DNA of 64,000 bases, taken from Faecalibacterium taiwanense (GTDB lineage: Bacteria > Bacillota > Clostridia > Oscillospirales > Ruminococcaceae). The stretch lies in assembly GCF_036632915.2 (NCBI RefSeq), contig NZ_CP155552.1, forward strand, positions 930,001 to 994,000, in the 5' to 3' direction. The notes under the pieces are model-generated. The model worked only from the letters and a program-made list of their open reading frames with translations, ran no database searches and was not told where the DNA came from. The translations under genes and the position numbers were made by a program. Positions within the stretch are counted from its first letter, which is position 1, and every line of letters starts with the position of its first letter. Below, piece by piece: positions 27,264 to 34,825 of the stretch.

Positions 27264-29882
27264 TTAACGTGCCCTCCTTTCGCGTCTGCGCTTTCTGCAA
27301 ACCCCGCACACCAGAGCGGCAAGCATCAGCGCGCCGCCGCCTGCTGTATACAGTTTGGTACCGGCCCCGCCGGTAGAGGGAAGTTCGTAGTCGGACGGAT
27401 CGGCCTGACTGGTGATCACAAGGCTGTCGGTTTTTACCGACTCTTCGGCATCATCGCTGATGGTCGTATCCAGAATCTTGATGTTATTGATTACTTCACC
27501 GTCAACAGCCGTTTTGCCAAAGTCCTTCAGCTTGACGGTGTAGCAGATATAATAGGTGCCTACGGCAATGGGGGAACCGGCAGAACCCAAGGTGATCTTG
27601 CGCTCACCATTATCATCTTCCCAAGTGATGCGGAGCGCTGTATTGCCGTTTTCCATGCTGAGCTGGAGCGAGTCTTCGACATATTCGGCGGTTACGCCGG
27701 TGGGCAGGGTCATGCTGTCCGCAAGCGTCAGCGGGCCGGCCTGTTCGTTCTGGACCACAAGCGTAACAGTGTAATCCAGGTAGGCATCGCTGCCATTGTA
27801 GCGCGGGTCCTTCACGCTCTGGTTAAGGTCATAGTTCTTATCGTCTTTTTTATCCTCATCGGGGGTTTCATCCGGGTTGATGGTGATATCAAGGGAGTAA
27901 TCTTTGTTGACCTCGATCTGATTAAAGCCGCTGCTGGTGACCTCGCTCTGGTTCCACTGGAAATTGAAGGCAACGTTGCTGGTGACCTTGGCATCGGAAG
28001 TATCCGCGCCTGCGCCTTCCGCCTCTTTCCGCTGGATATAGTCTTGGTCGTACCGCAGCACGGCGTACCAGCAGCCGTCATTCCCCTTGAGCAGCTGGTA
28101 GCTGCCGCAGGTGTCATAATTGCCGGTATCTTCCAGTTTGCCGGAGATAAGCTCATCGTTCAGCACATCAAAGCTCTTGGGCAGCTTAACATGGACACAG
28201 TAGTCGTTTTCCTGGATCGCTTGGGCCGGGATATCTGTGACGGTCAGGCTGCTGTGCAGAAGCTCCGAAATGGTGGTGACGTTGGTATCCTCGTATTCAG
28301 TGCCATTCTTGCGCTGCACCTCCAGAGCAGTGAGGTAATCCAGTGCATCCAGACCTTTGATGGCGGTAATGGCACCTGCGTCATCTTCGACTTTGAAATC
28401 CGGCGTAGACACGCCGTAATCGGCCTGCTGCGCATTTGCCACAGACACCAGCGTTGTCACCTGCGAAGCATTCAGCGTGACTTTAGCCACCTTGCCGTCC
28501 ACATCGCCGGAGATCACGGTCAGGGTGCCGAAATCTTCGTCCACATCGCTCACGATGCCAACGGTGCTGGCATCCACGGTGTATTCCTCAATGTGGGGCG
28601 CGGTGTCGGTGGTGGCCGCAGCATCCATGGAGAGCAGGGCAATGTCGGCATCGGCGGAATCATCCTGCACCTGCAACGGCTGGCTTTCCGCGGCCACGGC
28701 CTTGGTCACGGTGCCATTGTAAATGACGATATCACCGGGCATTGCGGCATCAGACGGCAGATCACCGTCAAAATCCATGGCATAGCCGCTGCCGGTCTCT
28801 TCGTTGTACAGCGCGCTGCGCAGCTGGCTGTGCAAAGACAGCACGCTGGAAACCTGCGGGATAGCGCTCTGGGGGATATCGGCATATTTCAGGCAGTAGG
28901 AAAGGAACATCACGTCCCATGGGCCGTAGTCGTTGCCGTAGTCGTTGCCGTAGCGGGTGTAGTGGCGCACGGTCTCGCCGTCGGCATCGTCCAGCTGGAA
29001 GTTGCGCTCGCTCTGCTCATAGCCCAGCTGGCTCTCGGCTACGGCCAGCAGGTCGTCGGCCCAGTTGCCGCTCAGCGTGGTGCCGGTCTGCGCCAGCCAT
29101 TCGTCCTCGTCCTGCGTGCCGTCCAGCGGGTCGGACAGGCAGTTCACCGTGTGGTGATGCTCCGGCAGGCCGCAGACCAGCACTTCCTCGTAGCAGGCAT
29201 CGGTGTGGTGGTGCACCGGGGTCTCGGTCACAGGATCGACCACCACGGGCTTTGCGGCCACCGGCTCCTCAAACAGGGCCACCGGGTCATAATCGGGGTT
29301 CACTTCTTCTACAAGCTCGCCCTCTTCCAGACCGCACACCAGCTCATAGGTGGTGGTGTAGCAGCTGTCGTCGTGGGTGTGCTCGAATTTATCGCAGATG
29401 AAGGTGACACCATCCTCATCAAAACAGCTGTCGTCGTGGGTGTGCTCTTCTTCCAGGCAGGTCAGCTCCTGCACTTCCTGGTAGCAGTCGTCGGTGTGCT
29501 CATGGGGCACAAAGATGTACTCCGGCTCTGCGGAATGGGCTGCAATGCCGGGATCATCCGCATCCACGCCGAACGCATCATCATCCATGTCGAATGTATC
29601 ATCAAAAGACATGCCGTCGTCCGTCATGGTGGCGTTCCAGTCCTCCGGTTCGCCTTCCTCATAGCCGCACACCAGCTGCTTTTCATAGCAGGCAGCAGTG
29701 TGCTCGTGCTCCAACTCGCCGCACAGATATTCGGCCGTTTTGGCAATGCCCACGCCGTGCAGCTGCCAGTTCACGAACAGGCTGGTGGTAAGCGCCAGTG
29801 CCAGCAGCAGCGCAGTATAGCGTCTGGCGCGCTGGTGGTTCCGACGGAACTTTTTCTGATATTCTTTCACAATATCCCGCAT
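27264..29882 (-). CDS. Large pilus-tip or surface adhesin with His/Cys repeats and LPSTG anchor
   Basis: 872 residues. After a signal-anchor (RYTALLLALALTTSLFVNWQ) come four to five repeats of the type HEHTAACYEKQLVCGYEEGE, HEHTDDCYQEVQELTC, HTHDDSCYTTTYELVCG and HHHTDACYEEVLVCG, rich in His and Cys (about residues 50-250). Next is a CHAP-like domain (LLAVAESQLGYEQSERNF, YGPWDVMFLSYCLKYADIP). The rest is adhesin-like beta domains and finally ELPSTGGAGTKLYTAGGGAL with an Arg-rich tail. Its place at the head of the pilin genes suggests a tip adhesin. Ligand unknown; the repeats may bind metal or form disulfides. Confidence 0.82.
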   Translation of the reverse strand: MRDIVKEYQKKFRRNHQRARRYTALLLALALTTSLFVNWQLHGVGIAKTAEYLCGELEHEHTAACYEKQLVCGYEEGEPEDWNATMTDDGMSFDDTFDMDDDAFGVDADDPGIAAHSAEPEYIFVPHEHTDDCYQEVQELTCLEEEHTHDDSCFDEDGVTFICDKFEHTHDDSCYTTTYELVCGLEEGELVEEVNPDYDPVALFEEPVAAKPVVVDPVTETPVHHHTDACYEEVLVCGLPEHHHTVNCLSDPLDGTQDEDEWLAQTGTTLSGNWADDLLAVAESQLGYEQSERNFQLDDADGETVRHYTRYGNDYGNDYGPWDVMFLSYCLKYADIPQSAIPQVSSVLSLHSQLRSALYNEETGSGYAMDFDGDLPSDAAMPGDIVIYNGTVTKAVAAESQPLQVQDDSADADIALLSMDAAATTDTAPHIEEYTVDASTVGIVSDVDEDFGTLTVISGDVDGKVAKVTLNASQVTTLVSVANAQQADYGVSTPDFKVEDDAGAITAIKGLDALDYLTALEVQRKNGTEYEDTNVTTISELLHSSLTVTDIPAQAIQENDYCVHVKLPKSFDVLNDELISGKLEDTGNYDTCGSYQLLKGNDGCWYAVLRYDQDYIQRKEAEGAGADTSDAKVTSNVAFNFQWNQSEVTSSGFNQIEVNKDYSLDITINPDETPDEDKKDDKNYDLNQSVKDPRYNGSDAYLDYTVTLVVQNEQAGPLTLADSMTLPTGVTAEYVEDSLQLSMENGNTALRITWEDDNGERKITLGSAGSPIAVGTYYICYTVKLKDFGKTAVDGEVINNIKILDTTISDDAEESVKTDSLVITSQADPSDYELPSTGGAGTKLYTAGGGALMLAALVCGVCRKRRRERRAR

Positions 29883-29897
29883 GATTCCTAAACCTCC

Positions 29898-30488
29898 TTA
29901 GTGGATCAACGAGAAGTTGGACAAGGGCCATACCCGCAAAAAAACCTTGCCCACGATCTGACTTTTTTCAACACAGCCGATCACACTGCTGCGGCTGTCA
30001 ATGGAGGTGGCCCGATGGTCACCCAGTACGAAATACCGGTTTTCCGGCACCTGATAGGGAAATTTGATGTCGCATTCGCCCAGAGCCAGTTCGTCTACAT
30101 ATGGCTCATCCAGCGTCTGGCCGTTCACAGTGACCACACCGTCCTCGTCCAGTTCGATCACATCACCGGGCAGGCCGATGATGCGCTTGAGCAGAAGCTT
30201 GTTCTGCCAGTAAAATCCGCAAAGGTCGCCGGTCTTCATGTCGCTGCCCTTGACCAGCAGAATGATGTCCCGGTCCTGCAGAGTGGGGTTCATGCTGTCG
30301 CCGGAGACCTGCAGCACCGGCAGAAACAGGGTGGCCAGCAGCACGGCAACGGCCGCGACCACCAGCAACGTGTAGACAGTGCTGCGCAGCACCCGCATAT
30401 AACGGCTGCGGTAGGCCAGACGTTCGCGCTCTGCTTCCACCTCTGCTGTGGATGGAATGGGCGTGAACCTGATCTTTTGCTCTTTCAT
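29898..30488 (-). CDS. Signal peptidase I
   Basis: 196 residues with one N-terminal membrane segment (TVYTLLVVAAVAVLLATLFL). The catalytic Ser is in QVSGDSMNPTL and the catalytic Lys in LLKRIIGLPGDVIELDEDG; the box VLGDHRATSIDSR is also present. It lies between the coiled-coil gene (4-base ATGA overlap) and the adhesin, so it is probably dedicated to the pilus precursors, as in several Gram-positive pilus islands. Confidence 0.93.
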   Translation of the reverse strand: MKEQKIRFTPIPSTAEVEAERERLAYRSRYMRVLRSTVYTLLVVAAVAVLLATLFLPVLQVSGDSMNPTLQDRDIILLVKGSDMKTGDLCGFYWQNKLLLKRIIGLPGDVIELDEDGVVTVNGQTLDEPYVDELALGECDIKFPYQVPENRYFVLGDHRATSIDSRSSVIGCVEKSQIVGKVFLRVWPLSNFSLIH

Positions 30489-31027
30489 TTGGCACGCTCC
30501 TCCGGCAGAAATTCCGTGCTGTGATAGCCGTCCAGCAGTTCGCTGGCCCGGCGGTCAAAAGCGGCCCGGCGCTGCTGGATCTCCTGCTGCGTCCGGGCAA
30601 GCATTGCCTTGCAGTCCGCTTCGGTCTGGGCGCGCTTGCGTGCGGCGGCTTCCGTTTCCGCGTCGCACTGCTGCTGGGTGCGGGCCTTCAGGTTCGCAGC
30701 CTCGGTCTGTGCCTGTGCAAGGATCTGCTGGGCTTCGGCTTCCGCCTGAGCGCGCAGAGCGCTGGCAGCGGCATCGGTGTTTTTGTTTGCTGCGAGCACC
30801 GATGCAACGTATTCATCAGCCGCAGCCTGCGCCGCTTCAAACACCTTGTTCAGCTCCAGTGCAGCCTGCGCAATGGAACCTGCGTTTTCAATATGGATCT
30901 GCCGTTCCTGCAGCTGGGCAGACAGGGCAGCGTTTTCTGCCCGGAGCCGGTCCTCGCTCTGCTTGAGCGCCAGAATGATCTCGACTAATTCGGTGCGGCG
31001 CATGTGCCGCAGTTCACGGTCTGGCAT
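30485..31027 (-). CDS. Coiled-coil protein, first gene of the pilus operon
   Basis: 180 residues. Start taken at MPDRELRHMRRTELVEIILA, after which nearly the whole protein is an Ala/Glu/Gln-rich coiled coil (residues about 25-165), with heptads such as AALELNKVFEAAQAAADEYV. No signal peptide. It looks like a DivIVA/Wag31-like or cytoplasmic scaffold protein that may place the pilus machinery at the membrane; this is inference. Its stop overlaps the signal peptidase start. Confidence 0.7.
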   Translation of the reverse strand: MPDRELRHMRRTELVEIILALKQSEDRLRAENAALSAQLQERQIHIENAGSIAQAALELNKVFEAAQAAADEYVASVLAANKNTDAAASALRAQAEAEAQQILAQAQTEAANLKARTQQQCDAETEAAARKRAQTEADCKAMLARTQQEIQQRRAAFDRRASELLDGYHSTEFLPEERAK

Positions 31028-31295
31028 AATGATCGATTTCTCCCGCAAAAAGTGGTCGGATTGGGCGAACGAAAACTTTCGACAAATACGAAAATTTTCG
31101 CACCACAAAACCACATTTGATATATCAGTTTTCGGCGTGAAAGCGCCAGTTTGATGAATGACCTTCCACCTTATATGTTAGCACAGTATGCGTAACAAAA
31201 GCGTAACAAAAATGCCTTTTCCGTGCATTTTTTTGCCAAAGCCAAAGAAAAATTGTTTCTTTTGATGTAAACGATTAAAATGCGTTAAAAACAAA
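31028..31295. other. Non-coding region before the pilus operon
   Basis: No gene is visible. Besides the tandem operator box it holds an approximately 140-base 5' leader for the pilus operon and an AT-rich stretch with AAAATTTTCG. Confidence 0.5.
31190..31211 (-). promoter_or_regulatory. Tandem 11-bp operator box before the pilus operon
   Basis: On the minus strand TTTTGTTACGC is repeated twice head to tail. The same pair, with two changes, lies before the InlB-repeat gene (32229-32250). An AT-rich -10-like TATAAG begins about 17 bases downstream. An 11-bp period places both copies on one helix face, as for a dimeric activator such as a LytTR or OmpR type regulator. Confidence 0.6.
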
Positions 31296-31326
31296 AAGAA
31301 CTGTCCCCACAACGGAGACAGTTCTT
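31296..31326 (-). terminator. Terminator of the GG-peptide unit
   Basis: AAGAACTGTC pairs with GACAGTTCTT, followed on the minus strand by TTTTTG. It ends the InlB-repeat/GG-peptide transcript before the pilus operon promoter. Confidence 0.85.
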
Positions 31327-31353
31327 GAAAAACAGATGAAAATAGAAGCCGGA

Positions 31354-31575
31354 TCAGAAGCTCTTCAGCAGATCGCCCAGAGTCAGGAAGGACTGGTAGA
31401 TCACGTTGACATTGTTGATGATGGAGCTTGCACCGGAGAAGATGCGGGCAATGGCGTTGAACACCTTACCGACATTCAGGAAGCTGTTATAAGCGTCGCG
31501 GGCACCACCGTCCAGATAGACCATTTCCTCTTCGCTGATGGAGGCATAGTTTGCGGGCAGTTTCATAGTAGACAT
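31354..31575 (-). CDS. Small peptide with double-glycine leader (bacteriocin-like precursor)
   Basis: 73 residues. The N-terminus MSTMKLPANYASISEEEMVY ends LDGG at residues 21-24; the acidic SEEEM box with hydrophobic residues before GG is the classic leader cleaved by peptidase-domain ABC exporters. The predicted 49-residue product (starting ARDAYNSFLNV) is amphipathic and rich in Asn, Ile and Ser with no Cys. AAAGGA precedes the start. It lies 48 bases after an InlB-repeat exported protein and next to the pilus operon. No matching transporter or immunity gene is in the window. Could be a bacteriocin, a signal peptide for communication or a pilus-associated peptide. Confidence 0.7.
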   Translation of the reverse strand: MSTMKLPANYASISEEEMVYLDGGARDAYNSFLNVGKVFNAIARIFSGASSIINNVNVIYQSFLTLGDLLKSF

Positions 31576-31623
31576 GGAGATTTTCCTTTCTATTGATAAA
31601 ATTGATACAGTGTGTGGAAAGAC

Positions 31624-32082
31624 TTAAATAAAGGCAGCCACGGCCAGCGTGGTGATCAGAGCACCGGCTACCGTCAGAACGCTCAAAATCGGGCCGTCAT
31701 CGTATTCCTGCGCGGTCTGTTCCGGCTGAGCGGGCGTGGATGTGCTGGTGGAAGTGGTGGCATTTTTCACGGTCCAGTGTGCGTACACAGTGGTATCACC
31801 GGTAAACACCGTAGAGGTGCTGATTTTTGTGCCGCCCACCGGCTCGGTATACCAGCCGTCAAAGGTGTAGCCTTCCAGCGCAGGCTGCGCGGGCAGGGCA
31901 CTGAGTTTGCCGCTCAGATTGGTGGTGACTGCCACAGCGGAGCTGCTGCCGCCCATGGCATCCAAACCAATGGTGTAGACCTGCGAATCCTTGTCTTCTG
32001 CGGCAAAGGCAGAGGGCAGTGCACAGCAGAGCAGTGCAGCGCTGAGCAGACCGAGGACCAGTATTTTCAAGATCTTTTTCAT
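31624..32082 (-). CDS. Exported InlB B-repeat (Listeria-Bacteroides repeat) protein
   Basis: 152 residues. Signal peptide (MKKILKILVLGLLSAALLCC, cleavage after AFA), one beta-grasp repeat with LEGYTFDGWYTEPVGGTKIS and TTVYAHWTVK, a Thr/Ser linker and a C-terminal hydrophobic segment (LSVLTVAGALITTLAVAAFI) with no LPxTG. It is probably membrane-held or released. Start has GAGGAG upstream. It forms a two-gene unit with the GG-leader peptide. Confidence 0.8.
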   Translation of the reverse strand: MKKILKILVLGLLSAALLCCALPSAFAAEDKDSQVYTIGLDAMGGSSSAVAVTTNLSGKLSALPAQPALEGYTFDGWYTEPVGGTKISTSTVFTGDTTVYAHWTVKNATTSTSTSTPAQPEQTAQEYDDGPILSVLTVAGALITTLAVAAFI

Positions 32083-32228
32083 ATGACTCCTCGCTTTCCT
32101 GACGAATTGGGATGTGGTGCCTGCCGGGAACGGAAACACCAGAACAGACCTCGATGTCCCCGCCATGAGGCAGTAGACGAAAAAGCCGGGAAGAGGAGGT
32201 TTATTCAATCCTATATTTACCACATATA

Positions 32229-32250
32229 GTGTAACAAAAGCGCAACAAAA
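32229..32250 (-). promoter_or_regulatory. Tandem 11-bp operator box before the InlB-repeat gene
   Basis: TTTTGTTGCGC and TTTTGTTACAC in tandem on the minus strand, matching the box at 31190-31211, with a TATAGG-like -10 at the same relative distance. The rest of 32083-32355 shows no gene. Confidence 0.6.
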
Positions 32251-32355
32251 TGGGCGTATTCTGTTGTTATGATGAAAAAATTGGTTTTTCACAAATTGCA
32301 GGCTGCAAAAGGCGGCACAGAGCCGCCGCAAAAGCGGAAAAGTGGAACCTTCCCC

Positions 32356-32384
32356 TTGTGGAAAAACAAAGAATATGGTATAAT
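32356..32384 (+). promoter_or_regulatory. Promoter of tRNA-Gln(TTG)
   Basis: TTGTGG and TATAAT with 17-bp spacing, ending 11 bases before the tRNA. Confidence 0.88.
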
Positions 32385-32395
32385 ATCTTGCACGA

Positions 32396-32469
32396 TGCGC
32401 CATCGCCAAGCGGTAAGGCAGGGGACTTTGACTCCCCCATCGTAGGTTCGACTCCTGCTGGCGCAACCA
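32396..32469 (+). tRNA. tRNA-Gln(TTG)
   Basis: 74 bases with CCA. TGCGCCA pairs with TGGCGCA; the stem GGGGA/TCCCC holds loop CTTTGAC, anticodon TTG. Together with the CTG isoacceptor at 17.7 kb it covers both Gln codons. Confidence 0.94.
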
Positions 32470-32470
32470 A

Positions 32471-32507
32471 AAGCCCCGTCATCCTGAAAAGGCTGACGGG
32501 GCTTTTT
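32471..32507 (+). terminator. Terminator of tRNA-Gln(TTG)
   Basis: AGCCCCGTCA pairs with TGACGGGGCT and TTTTT follows. Confidence 0.88.
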
Positions 32508-32547
32508 GCATCACTTTTCCACAAAATGCGGCTGAACGGTGCAAAGC

Positions 32548-33888
32548 TCAGCGGCGGCGGATCTTTCTGGTGGGCTTGCGGCGGTTCCAGCCGTTCAGGA
32601 ACGTCCACAAAAAGTAAATTGCGGCAGAGATAATACTCAGCGTTATCACAACTTTGAGGTACAGACTGCCCAGAAACTCCCGGAACCGGGCCACCGTGAA
32701 CAGCAGCGGGTTCAGGCTGACATCCTGCCCGGCGATCAGGTCCACCACGCCGATGGTCTCACCGGCAAGCTTCAGCTCCACGGTACCCACCACATCGCCC
32801 TGCTGGACAGGAGCACACACAGAATCCGGCAGGTGGAAATATTTCTGGGTCACGCTGCCGTCGCCGGTGGAAGGCAGCAGGGTCATCATGCTGTCGGCGG
32901 GATACAGCTGCAGGGAGCTGGTATCGGAGGAATACTTCACCGGGATCTCGGCCAGCGTAAGGTCGGTGTCCAGTGCGGCCTGAATGGAAAAGCTGTCGAA
33001 CACCCAGTCCATCAGCTTCACGGTCTCGCACAGGGCCGGGCGACGGTTGGCGTAGCCGAAATCGTCGCAGGTGTCCGGGCTTTGCATCACGCAGAAAATA
33101 TAGGTGGCACCATCCTTATTGGCCCATGAAACATAGCTCTGATTGCCACTGTCGCTTTTGAATGCGGTCACATCGCACATGCCGCCCTGCATGGCGCTGC
33201 GGTAGTATTTGCCGCCGCTGGATTTGCTCAGCGCGGCATTCTGGCTGACCAGAACAGACGAAGAACGGTGTTTTTCTTTGGCGGGCATGGTAAAGCTGGG
33301 CGCACCGGAAACCTCCACAAAGGCATCAAAGCTCATCAGATAGCGCAGGATCAGGTACATATCCACGGCACAGGTCACGTTGCCGCTGTCGATGCCGCAG
33401 GCATCCGTCCAGGTGCTGCCGGTGGTGCCGATGCGCTGGGACAGGGTGTTCATCTGGCTCACCCAGCCCGCGAGGTCGCCGCCGGAAAGGGCATAGGCAA
33501 GGCCCATGGCGGCTTCGTTGGCGTTGCGGGTCAGCATGGCGTACATGGCTTCGCGGTAGGTAAAGGTCTCGTTGGAGCGCATATCGGCGTTGTTGGTGTT
33601 ATAAACGTAATCCGAGATGGCAAAGGGCATCTGGAAGGTGTCGTCCAGATGGTCGGCATAGTTGGTCAGCAGCAGGGCAATGGTCATGTACTTTGTCAGA
33701 CCACCGGCGGATACCTGCTTTGTGCTGTCCTTATCATAGACAATGATATTGGTATCAGTGTTGACGATATAGGCACTCTGTGCCTGCACCTGATAGACCG
33801 GGGTGGGGTCGAACATAGCCCCGGCGGGCAGCACAAGGCAGCTGAACAGGACAGCGAACGACAAAACCAGCGCAAAAATACGTTTCAT
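32548..33888 (-). CDS. PBP5/DacA-like (S11) protein with lost catalytic motifs
   Basis: 446 residues with the overall plan of D-Ala-D-Ala carboxypeptidases: signal peptide (RIFALVLSFAVLFSCLVLPA), transpeptidase-like domain, PBP5 C-terminal beta domain and a C-terminal membrane segment with a basic tail. The active-site SxxK appears as GLTK (Gly63 in place of Ser, Lys66 kept), SxN appears as NAN, and no KTG is seen where GGMCDVTAF stands. It therefore should not cleave peptidoglycan or bind beta-lactams covalently. Possibly a structural or regulatory cell-wall protein. AAAGGA precedes the start. Confidence 0.85.
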   Translation of the reverse strand: MKRIFALVLSFAVLFSCLVLPAGAMFDPTPVYQVQAQSAYIVNTDTNIIVYDKDSTKQVSAGGLTKYMTIALLLTNYADHLDDTFQMPFAISDYVYNTNNADMRSNETFTYREAMYAMLTRNANEAAMGLAYALSGGDLAGWVSQMNTLSQRIGTTGSTWTDACGIDSGNVTCAVDMYLILRYLMSFDAFVEVSGAPSFTMPAKEKHRSSSVLVSQNAALSKSSGGKYYRSAMQGGMCDVTAFKSDSGNQSYVSWANKDGATYIFCVMQSPDTCDDFGYANRRPALCETVKLMDWVFDSFSIQAALDTDLTLAEIPVKYSSDTSSLQLYPADSMMTLLPSTGDGSVTQKYFHLPDSVCAPVQQGDVVGTVELKLAGETIGVVDLIAGQDVSLNPLLFTVARFREFLGSLYLKVVITLSIISAAIYFLWTFLNGWNRRKPTRKIRRR

Positions 33889-34063
33889 GTGGACAATTCC
33901 TTTAAAAAGCGATAATATAAAACAACAGGCAGCACGGCACAAGCGCCGTGCGCCGGATAAGAACGAGATCACAGCGGAAGGCTGTATTCTTTATAATAAC
34001 AGGTTTGGCGGGGTGTGACAAGGCTTATTGTGCCGATTTCACATCCGGTCAGGGAGGACAGGA

Positions 34064-34756
34064 ATGGTATATCTGACAGGGGACACCCACGGCGACATCG
34101 ACCGCTTCAAGCACGGAAAGCTGCGCTGGCTGGGCAAACGGGATACCGTGGTGGTACTGGGCGACTTTGGCTTTGTGTGGGACGGCAGCAAGGAGGAACA
34201 GAAAAAGCTGGATTGGCTGCGCAAGCGCCCGTATACCCTGCTGTTTCTGGACGGCAGCCACGAAAACTACGACCTTTTAAAGCAGTATCCCACCGAGGAA
34301 CGCTTTGGCGGCAAGGTGCAGGCACTGGGTGGCAATGTGTACCATGTGTGCCGCGGCAGTGTGCTGGAATTGGAGAACAAAAAATACCTGTGCTTTGGCG
34401 GTGCGGAAAGCCAGGATGTGGAGGATCGGGAACCCGGCGTGAACTGGTGGAGGGAAGAAATGCCTTCGGAGGAGGAATACGCCTTTTGTGAGGAGAACCT
34501 TGCAGCGTGCGATTACAAAGTGGATTATGTGCTGACCCACGATGCGCCAAGCAGATTTTTGGATTTTACCGCCCTTGCCAGCGGCGAGACCAACCAGCTG
34601 CACAGCTTTCTGGATAAAATTTTGTTGAAGCTGACCTACGACAAGTGGTTTTTTGGCTGCTACCATAAGGATACCCAGCTTTCCACCAAAAGCCGCTGCG
34701 TGTTCTGCGATGTGATAAGCATGGGCGAACGGCACGCAAAGCGTTCCGTTCGATAA
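34064..34756 (+). CDS. Calcineurin-like metallophosphoesterase
   Basis: 230 residues. Metal-binding motifs are in order: GDTHGDIDRF, VVVLGDFGFVWDG, LFLDGSHENYD and YVLTHDAPS, with a final FGCYHKDTQ. These fit a dinuclear metal site. The substrate is unknown; cyclic nucleotides, dinucleotides or proteins are all possible. GGGAGGACAGG precedes the ATG. Confidence 0.88.
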   Translation: MVYLTGDTHGDIDRFKHGKLRWLGKRDTVVVLGDFGFVWDGSKEEQKKLDWLRKRPYTLLFLDGSHENYDLLKQYPTEERFGGKVQALGGNVYHVCRGSVLELENKKYLCFGGAESQDVEDREPGVNWWREEMPSEEEYAFCEENLAACDYKVDYVLTHDAPSRFLDFTALASGETNQLHSFLDKILLKLTYDKWFFGCYHKDTQLSTKSRCVFCDVISMGERHAKRSVR

Positions 34757-34825
34757 CAGGGGCCGCTGCACTAGCCGTGCAGCGGCTTTTGCATTTGCTG
34801 TTGCTTGTGCGCAAAAACCTCCGGA

